A model generated the notes under the pieces. The model was not told the DNA's origin, ran no database searches, and saw only the letters and a program-made list of their open reading frames with translations. A program made the translations under genes and the position numbers. A stretch of DNA of 64,000 bases from Streptomyces sp. RPT161 (GTDB lineage Bacteria > Actinomycetota > Actinomycetes > Streptomycetales > Streptomycetaceae), in the NCBI RefSeq assembly GCF_027533845.1, contig NZ_JAPZVN010000004.1, positions 1 to 64,000 on the forward strand. The letters are read 5' to 3'. The stretch's first letter is position 1. Each line of letters starts with the position of its first letter. Below are positions 40,996 to 50,038 of the stretch, one piece after another.

Positions 40996-43398
40996 TTACG
41001 ACACCACCGCCGGGTCGGCTGATCGGGCCGCCTTCTCGCTGTTGTCTTCATCACCCACGGCGATACCGCGCCGCTTGGACGCGTAGACCGCGCCGACGAT
41101 CACGAGCAGCGCGAGCGCCGCCACACCGATGCGCAGCGGCAGGCTCGCCTTGTCTCCGTAGGAGTAGGTGACGATGGCCTGCGCGATCAGCAGTGAGACC
41201 AGGTTCATCACCTTCAGCAGCGGGTTGATGGCCGGTCCCGCGGTGTCCTTGAACGGGTCGCCGACGGTGTCGCCGATCACCGTGGCGGCGTGGGCGTCGC
41301 TGCCCTTGCCGCCGTGGTGGCCGTCCTCCACCAGCTTCTTGGCGTTGTCCCAGGCACCACCGGAGTTGGCCAGGAAGACCGCCATCAGCGTGCCGGTGCC
41401 GATCGCGCCAGCGAGGTACGAACCGAGCGCGCCCACACCGAGCGCGAAGCCGACGGCGATCGGCGCCAGCACCGCCAGCAGGCCAGGCGTGGCCAGTTCG
41501 CGCAGCGCGTCCTTGGTGCAGATGTCCACCACCCGGCCGTACTCGGGCTTCTCGCTGTAGTCCATGATCCCCGGGTGCTCCCGGAACTGGCGGCGCACCT
41601 CGAAGACCACCGAACCCGCCGACCGGGAAACCGCGTTGATGGCCAGTCCGGAGAACAGGAAGACCACCGCCGCGCCGAGCAGCAGCCCGACCAGGTTGTT
41701 CGGCTGCGAGATGTCCAGGCTCAGGGCCAGCCCGTGGGCGGCCGGGCCGACGCTGGCCTTCGCCGCGCTGATGGCGTCGGTGAACGAGCCGAACAACGCG
41801 GTGGCGGCGAGCACCGCGGTGGCGATGGCGATGCCCTTGGTGATGGCCTTGGTGGTGTTGCCGACCGCGTCGAGGTTGGTGAGCACCTGGGCGCCCTCGC
41901 CCTCGACGTCACCGGACATCTCGGCGATGCCCTGCGCGTTGTCGGAGACCGGGCCGAAGGTGTCCATCGCGACGATCACGCCGACGGTGGTGAGCAGACC
42001 GGTACCGGCCAGCGCCACCGCGAACAGCGCGAGCGTCAGCGAGCCGCTGCCGAGCAGGAACGCGCCGTAGACGGCCAGGCCGATCAGCACCGCCGAGTAG
42101 ACCGCGGACTCCAGGCCCAGCGAGACGCCGGAGAGCACCACGGTGGCCGGGCCGGTGAGCGAGGTCTTGCCCACGTCCCGGACGGGGCGCCGGTTGGTCT
42201 CGGTGAAGTAGCCGGTGAGCTGCTGGATGAGGGCGGCGAGCACGATGCCGATGGCCACCGCGACCAGAGCCATGATCCGCGGGTTGCCGCTGTGGCTGGT
42301 GATCGACGCGGGAACGCCCTTCAGGTCGGCGTAGCGCGCGGGCAGGTAGACGAATACCGCGGCCACCACGAGAGCCAGGGAGATCGTCGCGGAGACGAAG
42401 AATCCGCGATTGATCGCGGTCATTCCACTGCGATCACGACGGCGCGGCGCGACCGCGAAGATTCCGATCATCGCAGTGATCACACCGATCGCCGGGACGA
42501 GCAGCGGAAACGCCAGTCCTGAATTGCCGAAGGCGGCCTTGCCGAGGATCAGCGCGGCGACCAGGGTCACCGCGTAACTCTCGAACAGGTCGGCCGCCAT
42601 ACCGGCGCAGTCGCCCACGTTGTCGCCCACGTTGTCCGCGATCGTCGCGGCATTGCGCGGGTCGTCCTCCGGGATGCCCTGCTCGACCTTTCCGACCAGG
42701 TCGGCGCCCACGTCGGCGGCCTTGGTGAAGATGCCGCCGCCGACCCTCATGAACATCGCGAGCAGCGCGGCGCCGAAGCCGAAGCCCTCCAGCACCTTCG
42801 GGGCGTCCGCCTTGTAGACGAGCACCACCACGGACGCGCCGAGCAGGCCGAGGCCCACGGTGCACATGCCGACGACTCCGCCGGTGCGGAAGGCGATCTT
42901 CATCGCCCGGTGCGACACGGTCGTCAGATCGGCCGCGGGTGCGTCGGGGCCCGGTGTAGCGGCCCGGGCGGCAGCGGCCACGCGGACGTTGCTGCGTACC
43001 GCGAGCCACATGCCGAGGTAGCCGGTGGCCGCCGAGAAGACCGCGCCCACCAGGAAGAACACCGAACGCCCGATGCGCTGCGTCCAGTTGTCCGCGGGCA
43101 GCAGCATCAGCAGGAAGAAGACCACCACGGCGAACACGCCGAGGGTGCGCAACTGCCGCTTGAGGTAGGCGTTCGCGCCCTCCTGCACGGCGGCGCCGAT
43201 CCGCTTCATGGCCTCGGTGCCCTCGTCGGCGGCGAGCACCTGGCGGACCAGGACGATCGCGACGAGCAGCGCGGCAACGGCGACGGCGGCGATGACGAGT
43301 ACGAGGGCGCGGTTGCCGCCGGTCAGCACGGCCGCCGCTGCGAGCGGTTGGTGAAGCTGGGTTGGGTCCTGCACGTGAGGGGTGAGAGGCCCCGCCAT
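40996..43398 (-). CDS. hppA: Membrane proton-translocating pyrophosphatase, K+-independent
   Basis: An 800-residue H+-pyrophosphatase with about 16 membrane helices. It couples PPi hydrolysis to proton pumping. The substrate site is DVGADLVGKVEQGIPEDDPR then NAATIADNVGDNVGDCAGMA. The segment GNTTKAITKG has Lys where K+-dependent enzymes have Ala, so this is the K+-insensitive class. A third acidic block (AWDNAKKLVEDG, GDTVGDPFKDTAGP) completes the site. The start is ATG 43398 with AAGGAGGACGA just upstream; longer in-frame extension lacks conservation. Confidence 0.95.
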   Translation of the reverse strand: MAGPLTPHVQDPTQLHQPLAAAAVLTGGNRALVLVIAAVAVAALLVAIVLVRQVLAADEGTEAMKRIGAAVQEGANAYLKRQLRTLGVFAVVVFFLLMLLPADNWTQRIGRSVFFLVGAVFSAATGYLGMWLAVRSNVRVAAAARAATPGPDAPAADLTTVSHRAMKIAFRTGGVVGMCTVGLGLLGASVVVLVYKADAPKVLEGFGFGAALLAMFMRVGGGIFTKAADVGADLVGKVEQGIPEDDPRNAATIADNVGDNVGDCAGMAADLFESYAVTLVAALILGKAAFGNSGLAFPLLVPAIGVITAMIGIFAVAPRRRDRSGMTAINRGFFVSATISLALVVAAVFVYLPARYADLKGVPASITSHSGNPRIMALVAVAIGIVLAALIQQLTGYFTETNRRPVRDVGKTSLTGPATVVLSGVSLGLESAVYSAVLIGLAVYGAFLLGSGSLTLALFAVALAGTGLLTTVGVIVAMDTFGPVSDNAQGIAEMSGDVEGEGAQVLTNLDAVGNTTKAITKGIAIATAVLAATALFGSFTDAISAAKASVGPAAHGLALSLDISQPNNLVGLLLGAAVVFLFSGLAINAVSRSAGSVVFEVRRQFREHPGIMDYSEKPEYGRVVDICTKDALRELATPGLLAVLAPIAVGFALGVGALGSYLAGAIGTGTLMAVFLANSGGAWDNAKKLVEDGHHGGKGSDAHAATVIGDTVGDPFKDTAGPAINPLLKVMNLVSLLIAQAIVTYSYGDKASLPLRIGVAALALLVIVGAVYASKRRGIAVGDEDNSEKAARSADPAVVS

Positions 43399-43789
43399 TC
43401 GTCCTCCTTGACGTTTGGCACGTGGGCGCGCGGCTTCTGCGACTGCAACGGCCGCGACGCTCAGGCTGCTTGAGCTAACTGAGCAAAGATGGACGGATTG
43501 TAGGTAGCGGGAACGGATCAAAACAGGGCGCAGGAACGAGAATTCGCCGGTGACATGCGTACGGAACGGGCTGACAAATTCCAGGACCGTTCCAGAAATC
43601 ACCGTTTACGGTGAACGGCGAGGCGCGCGGTAGACCCCGAATTGATCATTGGCATTGATCAAGGAGTTGACCACGGAGATCACCTGGACACCTTGGGCCG
43701 TGTGATTCCCGAGGTCCGTGGGGTTTTTGGTACACCACGATCCCTGGGCGCGCGAGGTGTCGGCGCGTGTGGCTCCGGGCACATGGAAA
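43399..43789. other. Leader and promoter region of hppA, no gene seen
   Basis: About 390 bases with no convincing gene. It is AT-richer at 43480-43700. TTGATCA at 43642 and TTGATCAA at 43655 are repeated around ATTGGCAT-like sequence, suggesting a promoter or operator for hppA on the minus strand. I cannot place the transcription start. Confidence 0.4.
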
Positions 43790-43809
43790 AGGCGCCCCGC
43801 GGGGCGCCT
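43790..43809 (-). terminator. Terminator hairpin after the anti-sigma gene
   Basis: AGGCGCCCCGCGGGGCGCCT is a perfect 20-base palindrome 31 bases after the anti-sigma gene stop, flanked by AAAA on one side. It should end the bldG-linked transcript. Confidence 0.7.
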
Positions 43810-43840
43810 GAAGATCAAAAGGTTGGGCTGGGCCGCCGGG

Positions 43841-44308
43841 CTACGGCAGCTCGACCGTCGGCGTGGTCGGCCAGCTCATCCGGATGACGCCGCCGCCCGG
43901 ACCGGAGGTGACCTCTACGTCGTCCACCAGTCCGCTGATCACCGCGAGGCCCATCGTGCCCTCGTCCTCGGCCTCCTCGGCCCCGGGCTCCCCGGCAGCC
44001 GGGGCGGGGTGCCCGGCGGCCTCGTCACCGGTCCGCGAGCCGGGGCCGGAGGAGGTCTCCGGCACCTCGTCCCCGACCTCGATGGAGAACTTCTTCTCCT
44101 CCTCGGTCAGCACCACGCGCACCGGCATGTCGACACCGTTGCTGCGGTGCAGTCCAACGGCGCGCGTGCAGGCCTCACCCACGGCGAGCCTGACCTCGTC
44201 GAGCACGGCCTCGTCCACCCCCGCGCGGCGCGCCACCGCGGCCGCCACCAGGCGGGCGGTGCGGACGTGCTCGGGCAGGGCGCTGAAGCGCAGTTCGACG
44301 GTGGCCAT
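43841..44308 (-). CDS. Anti-sigma factor-type ATP-binding protein next to bldG
   Basis: A 155-residue HATPase_c_2 (RsbW/SpoIIAB-like) protein. It starts at ATG 44308 behind GAGGGGGAGG. The N box is EVRLAVGEACTRAVGL and the G region is DEGTMGLAVISGLVDDVEV. Between them is an acidic Gly/Ala/Glu insert (AGEPGAEEAEDEG). In Streptomyces coelicolor the gene after bldG encodes such a protein, which binds BldG; that function is carried over by synteny. It probably sequesters a sigma factor until displaced by unphosphorylated BldG. It lies 118 bases downstream of bldG. Confidence 0.88.
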   Translation of the reverse strand: MATVELRFSALPEHVRTARLVAAAVARRAGVDEAVLDEVRLAVGEACTRAVGLHRSNGVDMPVRVVLTEEEKKFSIEVGDEVPETSSGPGSRTGDEAAGHPAPAAGEPGAEEAEDEGTMGLAVISGLVDDVEVTSGPGGGVIRMSWPTTPTVELP

Positions 44309-44426
44309 GGCCTCCCCCTCGGGCGAACGCGGGCGTGCTTGACAGGGGTCCGGGCTACTGCGAGACCCGGTACCCCCGTACTCGGTCAATCACGGAGATC
44401 ACACTGACGACGCTACGCCGCCAGGC

Positions 44427-44768
44427 TCAGTCCGTGGCGTTGACAGCCTCTTCCACCGAGGTGTGGATCGGGAACACCTTGGTCAGACCGGTAATACGGA
44501 AAATCTTCAAAATGCGCTCCTGGTTGCACACCAGTCGCAGCGAGCCCTCATGGGCGCGCACCCGCTTGAGCCCACCGACAAGCACACCAAGGCCGGTGGA
44601 GTCGAGGAAGTCCACGCTCTCCATGTCCACGACCAAGTGGTAGCTGCCGTCGTTGACGAGCTCGACCAGCTGCTCGCGCAGCTTGGGCGCGGTGTATACA
44701 TCAATCTCGCCACCGACCTCGACGACCGTACGGTCGCCAACGGTCCGGGTCGACAGGGACAGGTCCAC
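44427..44768 (-). CDS. bldG: Anti-sigma factor antagonist BldG
   Basis: A 113-residue STAS protein nearly identical to S. coelicolor BldG ([32 protein letters not shown]). The phosphorylated Ser lies in [16 protein letters not shown] at about residue 57. It starts at GTG 44768 with GGAGGATCC upstream. BldG is required for aerial growth and antibiotic production and for stress responses. It acts by partner switching with anti-sigma factors such as the one downstream. It is divergent from the helicase gene. Its presence identifies the organism as a streptomycete or close relative. Confidence 0.97.
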   Translation of the reverse strand: MDLSLSTRTVGDRTVVEVGGEIDVYTAPKLREQLVELVNDGSYHLVVDMESVDFLDSTGLGVLVGGLKRVRAHEGSLRLVCNQERILKIFRITGLTKVFPIHTSVEEAVNATD

Positions 44769-44903
44769 GGATCCTCCAGCACCTTGCATCGAGCGGTCGC
44801 CCCCCATGGATCGGCAGCCGCGATGGCATTCAATCACTTACCACCGGGCCAAGACGACGCCTTGAAGCGATTGTCCGTCATGCCGGTGACACACTGAGTG
44901 CCG

Positions 44904-47267
44904 ATGGCCCACGATGATCCACCGCAGTCCGCGCACGGTCGCCCTACCCCAGCCACGGTCCTGCACCGAATCGCAGCGGGGGCGGGCCGCGCCGCGCGTG
45001 TCACTCATACGGAGCACTTGCCCCCTAGAACCGGTCGGCATGCCGATTGGCCTGATCAGATCCGCTCCGAGGTGGTCGACGCGATCCGCGCGGCCGGGAT
45101 CGCCCGCCCGTGGGAGCACCAGGCCCAGGCCGCCCGACTCGCCCTGCGCGGCGAATCCGTGGTGGTCGCCACCGGAACCGCGTCCGGAAAGTCACTGGGC
45201 TATCTGGCCCCCGTTCTCAGCACGCTGCTGACCGGATCCGAAGCGCCCAACGGGCGGGGCGCCACCGCGCTGTACCTCGCCCCCACCAAGGCGCTCGCCG
45301 CCGACCAGCGGCGCGCCGTGGCCGAGCTGGCCGCCCCGCTCGGCACCGCCATCCGGCCCGCGGTCTACGACGGCGACACGCCGTTCGAGGAACGCGAATG
45401 GGTGCGCCAGTACGCGACCTATGTGCTCACCAACCCCGACATGCTGCACCGCGGCATCCTGCCCGGCCACCCCCGCTGGGCCTCCTTCCTGCGTCAACTG
45501 GCGTACGTGGTGATCGACGAGTGCCACACCTACCGCGGCGTCTTCGGCTCGCACGTCGCCCAGGTGCTGCGGCGGCTGCGCCGGGTGTGCGCCCGTTACG
45601 GCGCGAATCCGGTCTTCCTGCTCGCCTCGGCCACGGCCGCCGACCCGGCGGCCGCCGCTGGTCGGCTCACCGGCGTGTCGGTGACCGAGATCACCGAGGA
45701 CGCCTCGCCGCGCGGCGAACTGGTCTTCGCGCTGTGGGAGCCGCCGCTGACCGAGCTGAGCGGGGAGCGCGGCGCCCCGGTGCGCCGCACCGCGACCGCC
45801 GAGTCGGCCGACCTGCTGACCGACCTGGTGGTCCAGGGCACCCGCACCGTGGCCTTCGTACGCTCCCGGCGTGCCGCCGAGCTGATCGCGCTGCTCGCCC
45901 AGGACAAGCTCGCCGCCGTCGACCGCTCGCTGCCCGGCCGGGTCGGCGCCTATCGCGGTGGTTATCTGCCGGAGGAGCGCCGGGCGATCGAGCGAGAGCT
46001 GCACAGCGGCCGCCTGCTCGGCCTCGCCTCGACCACCGCCCTGGAGCTTGGTGTGGACATCTCCGGCCTCGACGCGGTGCTGCTGGCCGGGTACCCGGGC
46101 ACCCGGGCCTCGCTGTGGCAGCAGGCGGGACGGGCCGGACGCGCGGGCCAGGGCGCGCTGGCGGTGCTCATCGCCCGCGACGACCCGCTGGACACCTTCC
46201 TCGTGCACCATCCCGAGGCGCTGTTCGACCGGCCGGTCGAGTCCACCGTCCTGGACCCGGACAACCCCTATGTCCTCGCGCCCCACTTGTGCGCGGCCGC
46301 CGCCGAACTCCCGCTCACCGAGGCCGATCTGGCGCTGTTCGGCCCCGAAGCGCCTGATCTCATACCCCAGCTGGAAAAGCGCGGCCTGCTGCGCCGTCGC
46401 CGGGACTCCTGGTACTGGACCAGGCGGGAGCGCGCCGCCGACCTCACCGACATCCGGGGCGAGGGCGGCCGTCCCATCCAGGTGGTCGAGGCCGCGACCG
46501 GGCGGCTGCTGGGCACCGTGGACCAGTCCGCCGCGCACGCCACCGTCCACGACGGCGCGGTCCACCTCCACCAGGGCCGCACCTACCTGGTGAGCCACCT
46601 GGACCTGGACGACAACGTGGCGCTGGTCGAGGAGGCCGATCCGCCGTACTCCACGATGGCCCGCGACACCACCGCCATCACCATCCTCGGTACGGAGACC
46701 GAGCAGCCGTGGGGCGAGGCCCGGCTGTGCTTCGGCTCGGTCGAGGTGACCCACCAGGTCGTCTCGTACCTGCGCCGCAAGCTGATCACTGGTGAGGTGC
46801 TCGGGGAGACCAAGCTCGATCTGCCGCCGCGCACGCTGCGCACCCGGGCGGTGTGGTGGACCCTGACCGACGACCAGCTGGAGCAGGCCCGTATCCACCC
46901 GGAGGAGCTGGCCGGGGCGCTGCACGCCGCCGAACACGCCTCCATCGGCATCCTGCCGCTGTTCGCGACCTGCGACCGCTGGGACATCGGCGGGGTCTCC
47001 TTCCCGCTGCACCCCGACACGGGCCTGCCCACCGTGTTCGTCTACGACGGCCACCCGGGCGGTGCGGGCTTCGCCGAGCGCGCCTACCGCACCGCCCGGG
47101 CCTGGCTCACGGCGACGCGCGAGGCGATCGCGGCGTGTGAATGCGATTTCGGCTGCCCCTCGTGCATCCAGTCCCCCAAGTGCGGGAACGGCAACGACCC
47201 GCTGGACAAGCTGGCCGCGGTCCGTCTGCTGGACTGCCTGCTGGCCGCCGGTACCGGCGACGGCTGA
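44904..47267 (+). CDS. Lhr-like DEAD/DEAH-box helicase with DUF1998
   Basis: A 787-residue helicase. Motifs: Q-like PWEHQAQAARLAL, Walker A VATGTASGKSLGYLAPVL, Ib LYLAPTKALAADQRRAV, DECH box YVVIDECHTYRGVFGSH, motif III LLASATAADPA, and motif VI LWQQAGRAGRAGQGALAV. The C-terminal DUF1998 has a four-Cys zinc site (CECDFGCPSCIQSPKCGNGN). Homologues (Rv3649 type) are linked to DNA repair. The start is ATG 44904; GTG 44898 is an alternative, and neither has a good ribosome site. It is divergent from bldG and convergent with the tad operon. Confidence 0.9.
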   Translation: MAHDDPPQSAHGRPTPATVLHRIAAGAGRAARVTHTEHLPPRTGRHADWPDQIRSEVVDAIRAAGIARPWEHQAQAARLALRGESVVVATGTASGKSLGYLAPVLSTLLTGSEAPNGRGATALYLAPTKALAADQRRAVAELAAPLGTAIRPAVYDGDTPFEEREWVRQYATYVLTNPDMLHRGILPGHPRWASFLRQLAYVVIDECHTYRGVFGSHVAQVLRRLRRVCARYGANPVFLLASATAADPAAAAGRLTGVSVTEITEDASPRGELVFALWEPPLTELSGERGAPVRRTATAESADLLTDLVVQGTRTVAFVRSRRAAELIALLAQDKLAAVDRSLPGRVGAYRGGYLPEERRAIERELHSGRLLGLASTTALELGVDISGLDAVLLAGYPGTRASLWQQAGRAGRAGQGALAVLIARDDPLDTFLVHHPEALFDRPVESTVLDPDNPYVLAPHLCAAAAELPLTEADLALFGPEAPDLIPQLEKRGLLRRRRDSWYWTRRERAADLTDIRGEGGRPIQVVEAATGRLLGTVDQSAAHATVHDGAVHLHQGRTYLVSHLDLDDNVALVEEADPPYSTMARDTTAITILGTETEQPWGEARLCFGSVEVTHQVVSYLRRKLITGEVLGETKLDLPPRTLRTRAVWWTLTDDQLEQARIHPEELAGALHAAEHASIGILPLFATCDRWDIGGVSFPLHPDTGLPTVFVYDGHPGGAGFAERAYRTARAWLTATREAIAACECDFGCPSCIQSPKCGNGNDPLDKLAAVRLLDCLLAAGTGDG

Positions 47268-47606
47268 CGGCGGCCCGGCGCGGGCCCGCACCCGGGCCGG
47301 TCCCATCGGCAGCAGTGGCCCACCGCCCGACACCTCCGCCACCACGTCGGCCACCTCGCCCCGCACCGAGCAGGACACCAGCCGCGCGCCCTGCGCCTCG
47401 GCGACCCGCGCACCGCACCGGCACGCGGCCTCCTGGCCGTCCAGCGCGTGGTCCGCTGCGGCGAGAGCTGCCAAGTCGGCGGCGCCGCCCGCCCGGTGGC
47501 GCACCATGACCGCCTGGCCCAGCGCGAGCAGAGCGGCGAAGACCGTGCACAGCGCTCCGATGAGCACCAGCGCCCAGATCGTGGCCGACCCGCGGTCCCG
47601 GCTCAT
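47253..47606 (-). CDS. Rv3654c-family TadE-like protein (C-terminus uncertain)
   Basis: The last gene of the tad cluster. ATG 47606 overlaps the stop of the TadE gene (ATGA). One N-terminal membrane helix (SATIWALVLIGALCTVFAAL) is followed by a Tad-like domain with two or three Cys (EAACRCGARVAEAQGARLVS then C, then VRGEVADVVAEVSGG). Family members are about 110-140 residues. Here the frame has no stop where the family ends (near 47270) and stays open to 45192, antisense to the helicase, so the true end is unclear. The end given is where homology should stop, not a stop codon. Confidence 0.6.
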
Positions 47607-47986
47607 CGGACCGCGTCCTCTGCCAGCGCCGCCGCCTCGGCGTGGACCGTCGCTGACAGCATCCCGGCCAGCCGTCCCGGTCCCAGTGAACGTGCGGTCA
47701 CCCACACGCGCACCAGGTCGCCCTCGCGCCGCAGGTCGACAACGGCCCCGCGCGGAGCGGCAGTCGCCGCCGCGGCGAGCGCGGTGGCCCGCGGCTCGGA
47801 TCGCGCGGCGGCCCGTGCCCCGGCCCTGGCGGCGTCCACGCAGCGGATCTGCGCGACCGCCGTCATCAGGCCCCACAGCAGCATCGTGGTGACCACCACC
47901 AGCACCGGGACCACCACCGCCGCCTCGGCGGTCACATAGCCGCCGTCCGCGCGGCCCCGGCACACGGCTGGTTCAGAAGGAGACAT
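47603..47986 (-). CDS. TadE-family minor pilin-like protein
   Basis: A 127-residue TadE protein. The motif GGYVTAEAAVVVPVLVVVTT is the type IV-like N-terminal segment with Glu, followed by a membrane helix. The outer part is Ala-rich (DAARAGARAAARSEPRATAL). TadE/F proteins are pseudopilins that assemble with the Flp pilus. It overlaps the pilin gene by 14 bases upstream and the next gene by 4 bases downstream, so it is in one operon. Confidence 0.85.
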   Translation of the reverse strand: MSPSEPAVCRGRADGGYVTAEAAVVVPVLVVVTTMLLWGLMTAVAQIRCVDAARAGARAAARSEPRATALAAAATAAPRGAVVDLRREGDLVRVWVTARSLGPGRLAGMLSATVHAEAAALAEDAVR

Positions 47987-48206
47987 CGAGCGCCCTCTTG
48001 ATCATCCCGCTGAGCGCCGAGCTCACCGCGCCACTGGTGACGACCTTGTACAAGACGGCGGCGAAGGCGCAGGCGGCCAACGTCCCCACGGCGTATTCCG
48101 CGGTGCTCATCCCGGCATCGGCGGCGCCTGCCCGTACCGCGCGCCATCGGCCGCGCAGCCGATCGGCGAGGCCTGCTTTCTCCGCTGTGTGTTTCGTCGC
48201 GAACAT
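47973..48206 (-). CDS. DUF4244 Flp-type pilin-like protein
   Basis: A 77-residue prepilin-like protein. A basic leader ends in DAGMSTAEYAVGTLAACAFA, where cleavage after Gly would leave a type IV-type N-terminus with Glu at position 5. One hydrophobic helix follows (TLAACAFAAVLYKVVTSGAV). This is the major Flp/Tad pilin candidate of the cluster. It lies between the TadC and TadE genes. The 120 bases upstream carry a separate leader. Confidence 0.85.
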   Translation of the reverse strand: MFATKHTAEKAGLADRLRGRWRAVRAGAADAGMSTAEYAVGTLAACAFAAVLYKVVTSGAVSSALSGMIKRALDVSF

Positions 48207-48326
48207 CTTTCCCCCTGAGGTGAGTTGTGTTGTGTGTGGTGAATGAGCCCTGCGGGAACGGCGTTTCGCCCCTGCTCCCCGACGGCCCGTGAGATGTGGT
48301 CCGGTGCCCGGTCCGCTCGTTGGGCG

Positions 48327-49109
48327 TCACCTCGCCCGTGTCATCGCTTCCGCCAGCCCGATGACCACCGGAACCACGCCGATCACCAGGAAGGCCGGAA
48401 GGAAGCACAGGCCCAGTGGTGCCGTCGCCAGCACCCCGGCGCGGCGCGCCCTACCGTTGGCCGAGCGGGTCCGTTCGGCGCGGTACTCGGCGGCCAGCCG
48501 TGAGACGGCGGCCACGGGCGGCACTCCGGTGGTGGCGGCACGGGCCATCCAGCGCCCAAGTCCATCCGCTCCGGGGTGTGTTCCCAGCCGTGTCCAGCAC
48601 TGGACCGGGTCCGCCCCGAGCCGCAGTTCCGCCGCGACCCTTCGCATCGCCTCGCCCAGCGGCCCGTCGAGGGTGCGGCCCACGGCGTCGGCGGCGTCCG
48701 CCGGGGTGGCCCCCGCCATCAGGCAGGCGGCCAGCAGATCCGCCGCGAGCGGCAGTTGGCGGCCCGCGCCGGGCGTTTCCTGCCCGGCCGAGGGCCTGGG
48801 CCTTCGCCGCCATCGGCGTATGCCGTACGCCCCGGCGAGTCCGACCACTCCCCCGGCCGCGCCGCCCACCAGCACACTCAGCCCGATTCCGGTGGCCACC
48901 GGCGGCGCCCACTCCCGCAGCCCGCGCCGGGCGGCCAGGCGCAGGCCGGGCCACCGCTCACGCCGTACCGGCTCGATGCCGAGCAACCACTCGCGGCGTC
49001 GTCTGGCCGTGCGCTGCCCGTGCGCCGACACCAGCGCCACCACTGTGCACAGGAGGGCCACCGCGAGCGCTCCCGCCATCCCCAGCCTGTGGACAACGTT
49101 CCCGCTCAT
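48327..49109 (-). CDS. TadC-like type II secretion system F protein
   Basis: A 260-residue inner-membrane platform protein. It starts at ATG 49109 behind CAGGAGG and overlaps the TadB stop by 4 bases. It has helices at both ends (ALAVALLCTVVALVSAHG, ATAPLGLCFLPAFLVIGVVP) and the T2SSF domain LAADLLAACLMAGATPADAA, LRLGADPVQCW. It pairs with TadB to form the membrane platform of the Tad pilus machine. Confidence 0.85.
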   Translation of the reverse strand: MSGNVVHRLGMAGALAVALLCTVVALVSAHGQRTARRRREWLLGIEPVRRERWPGLRLAARRGLREWAPPVATGIGLSVLVGGAAGGVVGLAGAYGIRRWRRRPRPSAGQETPGAGRQLPLAADLLAACLMAGATPADAADAVGRTLDGPLGEAMRRVAAELRLGADPVQCWTRLGTHPGADGLGRWMARAATTGVPPVAAVSRLAAEYRAERTRSANGRARRAGVLATAPLGLCFLPAFLVIGVVPVVIGLAEAMTRAR

Positions 49110-50038
49110 GTCGCCTCCTGTGCGGCGCTGACGATACGAGCGGTCCATGCCAGCCCGGCCCACTCCAACGCACCGCCGACCAGCAGGCAGCCGAGCCCGG
49201 CGGGGGTGCGCAGCAGCACCCGCAGCGGATCGGCGCCGAGTGTGGCACCCAGGACCACCCCGAAGGCCGGAAGCAGTGCGAGCATCGCGGCGGTGGAACG
49301 CGGCCCCGCCAACTGGGCGCGCAGGTCCTCGCGTTGGTCGCGCTCGGCCCGCAGGACGGCGGCCACCCGGTCGAGGCCGTCGGCGAGTCCGGCGCCGCCG
49401 TTCACCGACACCTCCCAGCACGCCGCGACACCGGCCAGCCCCTCCGCACCCGGTCTGGCGGCCACCCGCCTGAGCGCGCCCGGCACATCCCCGCCGAAGC
49501 GGGCCGCCGCCAGCAGCGGCGTCACGCACTCCGACCCGTCGGGGCCGTCCGGGCCGCGCAGCCGTTCCACGCCCTCGGCCAGCGCGACATCCGGCGGTCG
49601 GCCCGCGCGCAGGTCTCCGGCGACCGCCGCGCACAGACCGGCCACGGCCTCCTGCCATCGCTCGGCCCTCCGGCGCCGATCCCGGGCCCGCAGCACGCGG
49701 CGCACATACGGGGTGGCGAGCGCGCCGACCAGCGCCGGGACCGGCGAGTGCGCGAGCAGCGCCAGCACCGTCCCGGCCACCGGGCACCACATCTCGCGGC
49801 CGAACCGGATCCCCAAGCGGCCCTCGACACGCGCCCTGCCCCGCCGCAGCACGTCCCGCACCTGCCCGCCGTACGCCCGCCAGCGCGGCGCGCCCGCAGG
49901 TGCCTCGCCGGCCCGAACCCCGTCCGCGAGCATCAACCGGGCCCTGCGTACCGCCTCGTCCTGCCGGTGCAGCCGCCACACGGCGCCCGCCGCGCACACC
50001 GCCGCACACCACACCGTGAGCAGTTCCGCGTTCCTCAT
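49106..50038 (-). CDS. TadB-like type II secretion system F protein
   Basis: A 310-residue T2SSF protein. The start at ATG 50038 overlaps the TadA stop (ATGA). The central domain is WQEAVAGLCAAVAGDLRAGR, LAGVAACWEVSVNGGAGLAD, DRVAAVLRAERDQREDLRA, and the C-terminal helices are AAMLALLPAFGVVLGATLGA and LGCLLVGGALEWAGLAW. It forms the membrane platform with TadC under control of the TadA motor. Confidence 0.87.
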   Translation of the reverse strand: MRNAELLTVWCAAVCAAGAVWRLHRQDEAVRRARLMLADGVRAGEAPAGAPRWRAYGGQVRDVLRRGRARVEGRLGIRFGREMWCPVAGTVLALLAHSPVPALVGALATPYVRRVLRARDRRRRAERWQEAVAGLCAAVAGDLRAGRPPDVALAEGVERLRGPDGPDGSECVTPLLAAARFGGDVPGALRRVAARPGAEGLAGVAACWEVSVNGGAGLADGLDRVAAVLRAERDQREDLRAQLAGPRSTAAMLALLPAFGVVLGATLGADPLRVLLRTPAGLGCLLVGGALEWAGLAWTARIVSAAQEAT

